Below are positions 46,071 through 54,353 of a stretch of DNA of 64,000 nucleotides, piece after piece. The notes under the pieces are model-generated. The model saw nothing but the letters and a program-made list of their open reading frames with translations. It was not told the DNA's origin and did no database searches. The position numbers and the translations under genes are program-made. Source of the DNA: Pedobacter lusitanus (lineage in GTDB: Bacteria; Bacteroidota; Bacteroidia; Sphingobacteriales; Sphingobacteriaceae); assembly GCF_040026395.1 (NCBI RefSeq), contig NZ_CP157278.1:2976001-3040000 (forward strand), written 5' to 3'. Numbering within the stretch: the stretch's first letter is position 1; each line of letters begins with the position of its first letter.

Positions 46071-46150
46071 AAAAAAGCGGGTTTATGCTTTCGCAGACAT
46101 CAGGGCCCTCTTCGGGCACGTAGTCTGCGAAAGCATAAACCCGCTTTTTT
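46071..46150. terminator. Perfect 28-bp stem, likely bidirectional terminator
   Basis: Arms 46071-46098 and 46123-46150 are perfectly complementary, with A and T tracts at the outer ends and a 24-base loop that contains a second small hairpin (GCCC/GGGC at 46105-46117). It lies 15 bases downstream of the GDPD gene stop. Confidence 0.8.
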
Positions 46151-46165
46151 ATCCCTCCCTTAACC

Positions 46166-47053
46166 TTACTTTGCAGGCAATTCCAATTGCTGGAACAGAT
46201 TAGGAAAATCAGTGATGATACCATCGACCCCCAATCCCACCATATACTCCATATCTTTCAGACTATTCACTGTCCATGGTACAATTTTTATCCCAGCCTC
46301 ATGACACCTGTCAACCAGCCCTTTTCCAACCAAAACCGCATACGGGCTATAAAACGTCGGGCTAAACCCCAGGTCTTTGATATTATTCTCAAAATCCTCC
46401 TTTTCGTCAATCATCAGTGCTGTTCTGACCTTTGGATATTTATCATGAACATACTGTAAACATCTGATATCAAAAGCCTGTATGATTACTCTTTTCGTCA
46501 TCTTTTTTTGTTCTACCACATCCATAACCAGCTGAGAGAATTCTGCAGGTTCCGGGTGGAATTCCAGATCACCTTTGCGGATTGTTTTAATCTCTATAGC
46601 ATAATTAGGTTTGCTGAGTTTATGTAACTTAACATAAGCCTCTACAGAATCAATCACTTCACTTAGCAATGGTTTATAAGCTTTGATCTTTTGCTGCCCC
46701 GGAAAACGCTTATGGACTTTGCTCCCGACATCATATTTACGGATCTGGTCATAGTCCATTTCGTACATATTATATTTTTTCTCGTCTTTCAGTGGAATGT
46801 CCTTACCATCCGGAGTAAGACTTATTTCGTTATTAAAATAAGGCTCATGCGAAAGCACAACCTGCTTATCTTTTGATATTACCACATTCATTCCAAGAGT
46901 GGTGACCCCAAGATCCAGGGCTCTGAGCATCCCGCCAATGGTATTTTCAGGCATTAACCCCCTGGCACCCCGTTGTCCCTGTTTATCAAAACTCTGTGCG
47001 TAACCCTGCACACCAAGCAACAATGCGATTCCAAGCAGTAAATGTTTCTTCAT
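46166..47053 (-). CDS. GDPD-family protein with degenerate active site
   Basis: Exported 295-residue protein with a signal peptide (ending GYAQ). The fold is clearly glycerophosphodiester phosphodiesterase: RGARGLMPENT, VVISKDKQVVLSHEPYF, AIEIKT and GVDGIITDFPNLF are present. But the first catalytic His of HRG is Gln27, and the metal-binding E-x-D of the LExDV motif is Gly54-x-Asn56; only the second His (His69) remains. Active members hydrolyse glycerophosphodiesters to glycerol 3-phosphate. With three key residues changed this one is probably inactive or altered in function, even though the frame is intact and the protein complete. A strong bidirectional terminator follows. Confidence 0.85.
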   Translation of the reverse strand: MKKHLLLGIALLLGVQGYAQSFDKQGQRGARGLMPENTIGGMLRALDLGVTTLGMNVVISKDKQVVLSHEPYFNNEISLTPDGKDIPLKDEKKYNMYEMDYDQIRKYDVGSKVHKRFPGQQKIKAYKPLLSEVIDSVEAYVKLHKLSKPNYAIEIKTIRKGDLEFHPEPAEFSQLVMDVVEQKKMTKRVIIQAFDIRCLQYVHDKYPKVRTALMIDEKEDFENNIKDLGFSPTFYSPYAVLVGKGLVDRCHEAGIKIVPWTVNSLKDMEYMVGLGVDGIITDFPNLFQQLELPAK

Positions 47054-47142
47054 CTTTTTATCTTTAATAATTTAACGGTTAAACAGAATTTTTTATATCC
47101 CGTTATTTTTAAATCTGCAGCAGATCTGCGACAAACCATTTC

Positions 47143-47206
47143 AAAAAAAAAGGGTTCATAGCAGCTGTCTGAAATATAAACAGTTACTAAGAAACCCTTT
47201 TTTTTC
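47143..47206 (-). terminator. Terminator after DUF4440 gene
   Basis: An A-rich arm AAAAAAAAGGGTT pairs with AACCCTTTTTTTT across a loop of about 36 bases, itself partly paired (GCTGT/ACAGT). It lies directly after the DUF4440 stop on the minus strand. Confidence 0.6.
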
Positions 47207-47219
47207 GGAAATAAGAAAC

Positions 47220-48077
47220 CTAACGTTCCGCAGGCACAAAAACCTGCTGAATTAAGTTCCAGTTATAATCAGGCTGACGCTCATAAATAAAAACATAATT
47301 AAAGCTTTCCCTTAAATCTGTTCTGTAATCGATAGTCGCCACACCATAAGTATAAGCCAGATCACCGCCTGATGCCTTATCAGCACCAACTGTTCTTAAG
47401 CTCATTTTGCTAACCATGCTATTATAAAAAGCAATTATTTTATCCTTTCCTATTACAGGTTCATAACCAGGAAAAACCACTCTGGCATCAGGATTCAGGA
47501 AACCACCATAAGCGGCAACTCCATAAGACTTCAGCGTAGCATTCAGTGTTTTTTCTGTAGTTAAGATGATATCTTTACCAGCAGCTATCTGTTTTGGTCC
47601 CCCAAATTTCGGTTTGAAATAATCCTTAGGCTCTACAAAATGAGTAGCCACCTGTTTTAAAGGTTTATGGTGTTCTGCACCCAGGTCGATAACCAGTTCC
47701 CATCTGCCATTGACAGATTTCCATACAGATAGATACTCACCATAAGCTTTTTTCTCCCCGTCTACAGTAAAGCCACCAGAAGTATAACCCCAGTCACCAC
47801 TGCGGGAAACCTGGGCATAATCAGGTGCCCAGCTCAGATTTTTATCATCAGGCTGAGTTGCATAAAATGTTTTCGCATCTACCGGATTAGGTCTGAAGAC
47901 CAGTGCTCCATTTGCGATATAAGCATTAAATGCAGATTTAACACCATCCTTTGCAGCCTTTGCTGCAAACTCCTGTTCTGCCTTTACCAATGAAGCCGTA
48001 CTTCCATCTGTACGTTGAGCAAAACCACTCAAAGTAAAAGTTGCAGCCATCAGTGTACAGATAATTTTATTGATCAT
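47220..48077 (-). CDS. Secreted DUF4440 (SnoaL/NTF2-like) protein, two domains
   Basis: 285 residues with a signal peptide (ending SGFAQ). Two cone-shaped NTF2-like domains are visible: about 27-145 (LVKAEQEFAAKAAKDGVKSAFNAYI, then WGYTSGGFTVDGEKKAYGEYLSVWK) and about 165-285 (TLNATLKSYGVAAYGGFLNP, then DLAYTYGVATIDYRTD). The family has no single function; many members bind small molecules or act as structural partners. It lies 15 bases downstream of cysS on the same strand, so the two are likely co-transcribed. Confidence 0.85.
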   Translation of the reverse strand: MINKIICTLMAATFTLSGFAQRTDGSTASLVKAEQEFAAKAAKDGVKSAFNAYIANGALVFRPNPVDAKTFYATQPDDKNLSWAPDYAQVSRSGDWGYTSGGFTVDGEKKAYGEYLSVWKSVNGRWELVIDLGAEHHKPLKQVATHFVEPKDYFKPKFGGPKQIAAGKDIILTTEKTLNATLKSYGVAAYGGFLNPDARVVFPGYEPVIGKDKIIAFYNSMVSKMSLRTVGADKASGGDLAYTYGVATIDYRTDLRESFNYVFIYERQPDYNWNLIQQVFVPAER

Positions 48078-48092
48078 AATTAATAATGTATG

Positions 48093-49553
48093 TTATAATT
48101 TATTCCAGGTTGTTCCCTCTTTACTATCTTTCAGTTGTATACCAATATCCTGAAGACCTATACGGATCTTGTCAGAAGTAGCATAATCCTTATTTTCCTT
48201 TGCACTTTTTCTGATATCAATAACCATATCCAGTACATCATTTAATTCCGTATTAGAGCTCTCTTCATCTTTCAATCCAAAGATATCATAAACAAAGTCC
48301 TGCATCAGCTGCTTTAATTTATCCAGTTCAGCGGCAGAAATTTTGCTTTTACCATCATAAACCGTATTGATAATTCTCGCCGCTTCAAACAATTCAGCAA
48401 TAACTACCGGACTATTAAAATCATCATTCATTGCTTTGATACAATTCAGTCTGATCGGCTCAATTTCAAAATCTCCTGTCTCAGAAGGAGTCAGTTTTTC
48501 CAGTAAACTTAAAGAATTCATCAGTCTTCTGAAACCCTTTTCAGAAGCATCCAGAGCATCATTTGAAAAATCCAGTGTACTGCGGTAATGCGCCTGAAGC
48601 ATAAAGAATTTAACTGTCATCGGGCTGTATCCCTTAGTTAACAGCGGATGATCCCCAGAAAACAGTTGTAATGGCATAAAACCATTTCCAGCTGTCTTAG
48701 ACATTCTTGAGCCATTAACAGTCAGCATATTCGTATGCATCCAGTATTTAGCCGGATGCTTGTGGTAGCAGGCTTCTGACTGTGCAATTTCATTAGTATG
48801 ATGTGTTGCTGCAAGATCCATTCCACCACCATGTATATCAAACTCTTCGCCCAGATACTTTGCACTCATTGCCGAACACTCGATATGCCAGCCAGGAAAA
48901 CCTACACCCCATGGTGATGGCCAGCGCATAATCGTCTCAGGTTTCGCTTTAATCCATAAAGCGAAATCAAGTCTTCCGCGTTTTTCATCCTGCCCGCCTA
49001 ATTCTCTTGTATTAGCCATCATATCATCCAGATTACGATTGGTTAATACCGTATAATTATAGGTTTTGCTATATTTCTCCACATCAAAATAAACCGTTCC
49101 GTTAGTTTCATAAGCATAGCCATTGGCGATGATATCCTTAATCATCTCAATCTGCTCAATAATATGACCCGTTGCAGTTGGTTCAATACTAGGTGGCAGC
49201 GTATTAAACATGCTCAGTACTTCATGAAAGCCCAGTGTATATTTCTGGACAATTTCCATTGGCTCAAGCTGTTCCAGTTTAGCTCTTTTAGCAAACTTGT
49301 CATCACCTTCGTCACGGTCACCTTCCAGGTGTCCTGCATCCGTAATATTACGGACATAACGAACCTTGAAACCCATATACTTCAGATATCTGAAAATCAG
49401 ATCAAAAGAAATGAAAGTACGGCAGTTACCCAAATGCACATCACTGTAAACAGTAGGCCCGCAAACATACATGCCCACATGGTGGCCGTTCAGGGGTTCA
49501 AAATTCTCTTTTTTACGCGTAAGGGTGTTGTAAAGCTGTAAACCGTTCTCCAT
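48093..49553 (-). CDS. cysS: Cysteinyl-tRNA synthetase
   Basis: Class I aminoacyl-tRNA synthetase. The HIGH-like motif is HLGN within [13 protein letters not shown], with the zinc cysteine in MYVCGPTV; further zinc-site features include WHIECSAM and [14 protein letters not shown]. The KMSKS motif is SRMSKTAGN. 486 residues, complete, with the C-terminal anticodon-binding DALR-like region. A -7 box on the minus strand (TATCTTTG, complement of 49603-49610) lies about 50 bases upstream of the ATG. The DUF4440 gene follows. Confidence 0.97.
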   Translation of the reverse strand: MENGLQLYNTLTRKKENFEPLNGHHVGMYVCGPTVYSDVHLGNCRTFISFDLIFRYLKYMGFKVRYVRNITDAGHLEGDRDEGDDKFAKRAKLEQLEPMEIVQKYTLGFHEVLSMFNTLPPSIEPTATGHIIEQIEMIKDIIANGYAYETNGTVYFDVEKYSKTYNYTVLTNRNLDDMMANTRELGGQDEKRGRLDFALWIKAKPETIMRWPSPWGVGFPGWHIECSAMSAKYLGEEFDIHGGGMDLAATHHTNEIAQSEACYHKHPAKYWMHTNMLTVNGSRMSKTAGNGFMPLQLFSGDHPLLTKGYSPMTVKFFMLQAHYRSTLDFSNDALDASEKGFRRLMNSLSLLEKLTPSETGDFEIEPIRLNCIKAMNDDFNSPVVIAELFEAARIINTVYDGKSKISAAELDKLKQLMQDFVYDIFGLKDEESSNTELNDVLDMVIDIRKSAKENKDYATSDKIRIGLQDIGIQLKDSKEGTTWNKL

Positions 49554-49626
49554 TAGTATATATATTTATAATTAGCCCGGAAATATGCAGGGCCAGGGAA
49601 AACAAAGATAAAAATTTGCGGGTATA

Positions 49627-50736
49627 TTAGTTGATTCTTAAATCACTTCTTACAGGGAAATGATCAGACAATTTTGCCTGTATAATCCGGTGGTTAATCA
49701 CCTTGAATGTCTTTGTCGCAGAGATATAATCAATCTGAAAATTAGGAAATTTACCATTATAGGTACGGCCTAAACCCGTTCCCTGCTCTACAAAGGTATT
49801 ATGCAGTGATTTTGTAAGCTGTGTTACCGCGTAAGAAGCCGGCGTGTCATTAAAATCTCCGGCAATCAGAAATGGCGTTGTACAGGTTTTCATATGGTCT
49901 TTCATGATATCCACCTGACCACTTCGTTTAAGAAAGGCTGTTTTCAGCATACTGACAATCCTTTTTGCAGGCAGAATCTCCGTGTCCATTTTTTTGGTGA
50001 CTTTATCCAGGTAGTTATAATCCTGTTTATCAAAAGAGATAGACTGCAAATGCACATTATATACCCTTACCCGCTGCTTCTTAACCATGATATCAATGTA
50101 TATACTTGCATTGCCGCCATGATTGGTACTGAATAAAATACTGCCCTTATTCACTATCGGATATCTGGAAAAGATGGCCAGACCTGTAGATTCATAATCA
50201 TTGTGCGAAGAAGGAATGAAATAATAGTCAGAAGTTTTTAGTATACGTTTCAAACTATCAGTTATTGCAAATGATCCCTTGCGGCGGGTATAATATTCCT
50301 GAAAACAGATAATATCAGGATCTTCATTTTTCACCACATCCAGCATCTGCTGTTTAACAGACTCATTGCTGGCTTCCCCATAAGGTTTAAAACTATGCAC
50401 ATTGTAGGTCATCATCCGGATCAGTTCGGGTGCCGATTTCGGGCCCTCCCCCGACTCCCCGACAAAACCGACAGTCGCAATCAGCGGATGCCAGCCAATG
50501 AGGATGACAGCAATCATACATAAAGCGTATACAATTCTGCCACGCAGGATCCAGAACCCAATGATAATTACATTAATCAGCAGGACAAAAGGATAAGCCA
50601 ACCCAAAAAACGCAATGAGTTCATGTTCACGCGGATCAAGATTCCCGGCCATTATCCCCAATAACAGGGAAAAAGCAGCAGCAATCCCAACCAGCAGCAT
50701 TATCTTCCCTAAAAATGTAAGCTTGCGTTTCTTCAT
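49627..50736 (-). CDS. Membrane-anchored endonuclease/exonuclease/phosphatase-family hydrolase
   Basis: 369 residues. Three transmembrane helices at about 10-90 (KIMLLVGIAAAFSLLLGIMA, then ALCMIAVILIGWHPLIATV) are followed by an EEP domain: MTYNVHSFK, ICFQEYYTRRKG, LAIFSRYP, GDFNDTPAS and the closing LSDHFPV, all consistent with the magnesium-dependent nuclease/phosphodiesterase superfamily. Substrate not evident; membrane EEPs in Bacteroidota often sit next to rhomboids, as here. The upstream rhomboid gene overlaps it by one base, and together with the next rhomboid and mutL the four genes form one minus-strand cluster. Confidence 0.85.
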   Translation of the reverse strand: MKKRKLTFLGKIMLLVGIAAAFSLLLGIMAGNLDPREHELIAFFGLAYPFVLLINVIIIGFWILRGRIVYALCMIAVILIGWHPLIATVGFVGESGEGPKSAPELIRMMTYNVHSFKPYGEASNESVKQQMLDVVKNEDPDIICFQEYYTRRKGSFAITDSLKRILKTSDYYFIPSSHNDYESTGLAIFSRYPIVNKGSILFSTNHGGNASIYIDIMVKKQRVRVYNVHLQSISFDKQDYNYLDKVTKKMDTEILPAKRIVSMLKTAFLKRSGQVDIMKDHMKTCTTPFLIAGDFNDTPASYAVTQLTKSLHNTFVEQGTGLGRTYNGKFPNFQIDYISATKTFKVINHRIIQAKLSDHFPVRSDLRIN

Positions 50737-51602
50737 TAATCCTTACTCGCCTTGAATAAAATCTCCTTCTCTTCTTTACTTAACTTATCATATCCTGATT
50801 TGGAAACTTTATCCAGCACAGCATCAACCTCTTTCTGATTGACTTTACTGCTCTTATTTCTGCCAGTCTGATTCGGCCTGTCATTTTTCACCACCTTTAA
50901 TGTTGGTTTACGTTCAAACCAGCCACTTAAATCATTGCCACCCTGCAGCACCTTAATATAAACAAAACCAAGCAATGCCCCACCAAGATGTGCAAAACTC
51001 CCGCCCGGATTCTGAGAAGCAATACTGATCAGATCAAAAACGATATAGGCGATTAACAGATATTTCAGTTTTACATTTCCAATAAACATCAGGTTCATGG
51101 AATAATCCGGAACCAGGGTTGCCGTAGCCACTGCAATTGCCATAACTGAGGCAGATGACCCGATGATTGTTGCTGCATAAATACTGCTGGCAAAAACAGG
51201 AAAAATATTATAGGCCAGCGCATAAATCGCCGCACCCATCACCCCTCCTGCAAGATATACGAAATGGAACTGGCGTGGTTTCAGGAAATCCAAAAATATC
51301 CTGCCCATCCAGAAGAGCCATAACATATTGAATAAGATATGAAAGATATCGTTATGAAAAAACTGGTAGGTCAGTATCGTATAAAACCGGAATGGAAGTT
51401 TTGGCAATGCAGCCGGAAAAGCAACATATTCACTTACATAATCCAGAAACCGGATATTAGTATTCCCGGCCAGAAAGTAAGTCACGCCAAAAAGGGCCAC
51501 AGCTACGTAAACAATCGTGTTGATTCCGATATAAAAAAACACCGGATTTCCAGACTGAAATACTTTATACTTTAGTTCCGCTAACAGATTTTTCTTAGTC
51601 AT
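50736..51602 (-). CDS. Rhomboid-family intramembrane protease
   Basis: 288 residues with six or more transmembrane segments. The catalytic Ser is in GSSAS (about residue 149), the His in FAHLGGALLG (about 204). The N-terminal motif HNDIFHILFNMLWLF and LDFLKPRQFHFVYLAGG are typical. After the membrane core, a cytosolic tail of about 70 residues is rich in Lys and Asn (NRPNQTGRNKSSKVNQKEVD) and ends with a short helix. It overlaps its neighbours on both sides, by one base with the EEP gene and eight with the second rhomboid gene. Confidence 0.88.
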   Translation of the reverse strand: MTKKNLLAELKYKVFQSGNPVFFYIGINTIVYVAVALFGVTYFLAGNTNIRFLDYVSEYVAFPAALPKLPFRFYTILTYQFFHNDIFHILFNMLWLFWMGRIFLDFLKPRQFHFVYLAGGVMGAAIYALAYNIFPVFASSIYAATIIGSSASVMAIAVATATLVPDYSMNLMFIGNVKLKYLLIAYIVFDLISIASQNPGGSFAHLGGALLGFVYIKVLQGGNDLSGWFERKPTLKVVKNDRPNQTGRNKSSKVNQKEVDAVLDKVSKSGYDKLSKEEKEILFKASKD

Positions 51603-52332
51603 AATAGTCGTAAAATGTATTTTTCTCTTTCCATAACTTCACGAGTATAAACCCGAGCAAAGCTCCACCCAGATGCGCATAATGGGCTACAGAATCTCCC
51701 TGAACACTTGCTACCCCCAGGCTCAGTTCTATGAGAATATACACCGGAATAATATATTTAGCCTTAACAGGCACAGGAATAAACATGATATATAATTCTG
51801 CATTCGGATAAAGCATCCCAAAAGCAACAAGAAGCCCAAATATAGCTCCCGAAGCTCCAACCATAGGGCCTGAGTAAATACTTAATAAGGTCTGCCCCTG
51901 ATCAGGCATCAGTCCTCTCAGATTTAAAGATGCCATACCTCTGGCAATATCTATAGTCACTGCTCCGGGATTAACCGCAGACCCTGTCATCTGATAAACT
52001 TCAAATGCCTGTACACCCCATTGTAATGCCAGTGCACCTAAACCCGTAATCAGATAAAAATTGATAAAACGTTTAGTTCCCCATCTTGTTTCCAGAACCG
52101 AACCAAAAGAAAATAACGCAAACATGTTGAATAAAATATGGGTAAAATTCCCATGCATAAACATGTACGTAATAGGCTGCCAGATTTTAAACAGCGGAGA
52201 ATCAAAATAAAAGGCACCCAGATAATAACCCAGCTCAATCCCCTTGGATTCAAAAACGTACTTAGCTGCAAAGAATAATGCATTAATGATCAGCAAGTTC
52301 TTAACAACCGGAGGTATATGAATATTATTCAT
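51595..52332 (-). CDS. Rhomboid-family intramembrane protease
   Basis: 245 residues, the tighter version of the family: HGNFTHILFNMFALFSFGSV, GASGAIFG with the catalytic Ser, and AHYAHLGGALLG with the catalytic His. An extra soluble loop of about 40 residues sits between helices 3 and 4 (AVNPGAVTIDIARGMASLNL). Two rhomboids in tandem with an eight-base overlap suggest they arose by duplication and now serve different substrates. Possibly co-transcribed with mutL, which ends two bases upstream. Confidence 0.9.
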   Translation of the reverse strand: MNNIHIPPVVKNLLIINALFFAAKYVFESKGIELGYYLGAFYFDSPLFKIWQPITYMFMHGNFTHILFNMFALFSFGSVLETRWGTKRFINFYLITGLGALALQWGVQAFEVYQMTGSAVNPGAVTIDIARGMASLNLRGLMPDQGQTLLSIYSGPMVGASGAIFGLLVAFGMLYPNAELYIMFIPVPVKAKYIIPVYILIELSLGVASVQGDSVAHYAHLGGALLGFILVKLWKEKNTFYDYYD

Positions 52333-52334
52333 CT

Positions 52335-54233
52335 TTATTTATCAAATTTTCTGTCTATTTCTGTAAGTGACATCGTCTGGATTACAGGTCTGCCGCTGAT
52401 ACTGAAGTTAGGTGCTTTACAAGCAAACAACTGTTCAATCAACATATTCATTTCCTGTTGTCCCAAAACAACACCGCTTTTAATTGCACTGTTTTTAGCC
52501 ATGCTACGGGCCAGAGCATCCCTTTTATCCAGTTTCAGTTCCTGTTGGGAATTTTTAAACCCTTCGATCAGATGTTCAAAAAGCTGAGTCTCATTAATCT
52601 GGTTACTTCCCAGATCAACGGGGATCCCTTCAATTACCAGCGTGTTCTTCCCAAATTCCCTTACTTCAAAACCCAGACTTTTAATATCGTCCAGCAAACT
52701 TTTAGCCAGCTCATAGTCATTAGGGCTCAGCGTTACAGTCTGTGGAAATAGACTCTGTTGCGAGGCTCCTTTCCGGTCTTCCAGGTTAACGCTAAAACGT
52801 TCATATAATATCCTTTCGTGTGCAGCCTGCTGATCAATCAGCATTAGACCAGACTTAATCTGTGAAATGATATATTTATTGTGCAGCTGCATCAGCTGTT
52901 TCTGTATCGGCGCATATTTATCATCAGGCCCGTTACCAGGCAATTCCATCGCTACCTGTTCTGCAGGCTGTTCTTTAGAAATCTCATATAATGAGCCCCA
53001 GTTTTTGGTTACCGGCTGCTGTCCCCTGCTTTCAGTATTTCTGTAACCAGTATTCGTATGGCTGAAACCGGTATCTGTATTTCTGAAACCTGCAGAAGAA
53101 CTACTATCCGTAGTTTTTTCACCTGCGAAAGGATTAAAATCAGGATTGAAGCTGATACTTGGCGGAACAATCTCGTCCAGAGATTTTGGGCTGATCATAC
53201 CACTGAAGGCACTCTCCTGATCAAAATCAATAGTCGGACTAATATTAAACCTGCCTAAAGACCGTTTTACCGCAGAGTGGATAATCGCATAGATTGACTT
53301 TTCATCCAGATATTTAATTTCCGTTTTGGTCGGATGAACATTCACATCGATCTTGGCAGGATCAATATCAATAAACAGCACATAAAAAGGGAAGTTATCA
53401 TCTGATAATAAATCTTCATAAGCTTTATTAACTGCATGATTCAGATAAGCATCCTTGATGAAGCGGTTATTTACAAAAAAGAACTGTTCACCTCTGGTTT
53501 TTTTGGCAAACTGAGGTTTACCGATAAATCCCTTAAGGTTGATGATAGTTGTATCTTCCTCAACAGGAATCAGTCTTTCATTATAATTATTGCCAAATAA
53601 ATGGACTATTCTTTGTTTTAAAGCTGATGAAGGTAATCTGAAAATCTCCATTCCATCATGATGCAGCGTAAAAGAGATCGAAGGATTGGCCAGCGATACT
53701 CTTTGAAACTCATCCATAATGTGTCTCATTTCAGCAGGATTACTTTTCAGGAAGTTACGTCTTGCCGGAGTATTAAAGAATAAGTTTTTGATACTTATAC
53801 TTGTTCCTTCTGTAGTAGCTACAGGCTCCTGTTTGGTTATTGTTGCCCCTTCAATTTCAATTAAAGTACCCAGTTCATCTTCATGACGGCGGGTTTTCAT
53901 CTCTACCTGTGCAATTGCAGCAATAGAAGCCATAGCTTCCCCACGGAATCCCATGGTACGGATAGCAAACAGGTCTTCTGCCTTACGCACTTTTGAAGTT
54001 GCATGGCGCTCAAAACACTTACGTGCATCAGAAACGCTCATTCCACATCCATTATCGATCACTTGAATTAATGCCTTTCCGGCATCCTTAAGGATCAGTT
54101 GTATCTTATTCGCCCCCGCATCAATGGCATTTTCCATCAACTCTTTCACTGCCGATGCAGGTCGCTGAACTACCTCTCCGGCAGCAATTTGATTCGCAAC
54201 ACTCTCGGGTAAAAGTTGTATTATATCTGACAT
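52335..54233 (-). CDS. mutL: DNA mismatch repair protein MutL
   Basis: 632 residues. The N-terminal GHKL ATPase is standard: IAAGEVVQRPASAVKELMEN, NAIDAGA, DNGCGM and GFRGEAMASIAA. A Ser/Gly/Thr-rich linker (about 370-430) leads to the C-terminal dimerisation domain. The endonuclease motif DQHAxxExxxxE appears as DQQAAHERILYE, with Gln for His, and the usual ACR/CPHGRP metal ligands are replaced (AKNSAIKSG and SISGRPV), so this MutL may lack endonuclease activity. Followed by the two rhomboid genes. Confidence 0.95.
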   Translation of the reverse strand: MSDIIQLLPESVANQIAAGEVVQRPASAVKELMENAIDAGANKIQLILKDAGKALIQVIDNGCGMSVSDARKCFERHATSKVRKAEDLFAIRTMGFRGEAMASIAAIAQVEMKTRRHEDELGTLIEIEGATITKQEPVATTEGTSISIKNLFFNTPARRNFLKSNPAEMRHIMDEFQRVSLANPSISFTLHHDGMEIFRLPSSALKQRIVHLFGNNYNERLIPVEEDTTIINLKGFIGKPQFAKKTRGEQFFFVNNRFIKDAYLNHAVNKAYEDLLSDDNFPFYVLFIDIDPAKIDVNVHPTKTEIKYLDEKSIYAIIHSAVKRSLGRFNISPTIDFDQESAFSGMISPKSLDEIVPPSISFNPDFNPFAGEKTTDSSSSAGFRNTDTGFSHTNTGYRNTESRGQQPVTKNWGSLYEISKEQPAEQVAMELPGNGPDDKYAPIQKQLMQLHNKYIISQIKSGLMLIDQQAAHERILYERFSVNLEDRKGASQQSLFPQTVTLSPNDYELAKSLLDDIKSLGFEVREFGKNTLVIEGIPVDLGSNQINETQLFEHLIEGFKNSQQELKLDKRDALARSMAKNSAIKSGVVLGQQEMNMLIEQLFACKAPNFSISGRPVIQTMSLTEIDRKFDK

Positions 54234-54353
54234 TTATTTCCTTGGTAAAGGTCGCTAATTTAACGAAAATAAGCCTTATACATAAATCTTTTGATTATAA
54301 ATACCATTTAATGACTAAGCCGGTACAAGCTTTTTATATCTTTAGCGTTCTGA

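Noticed and set aside
45937..46224. 95-codon minus-strand ORF overlapping the GDPD gene end
   Set aside because: Most of it covers the hairpin terminator and pyrimidine-rich non-coding sequence; it has no start context or family features.
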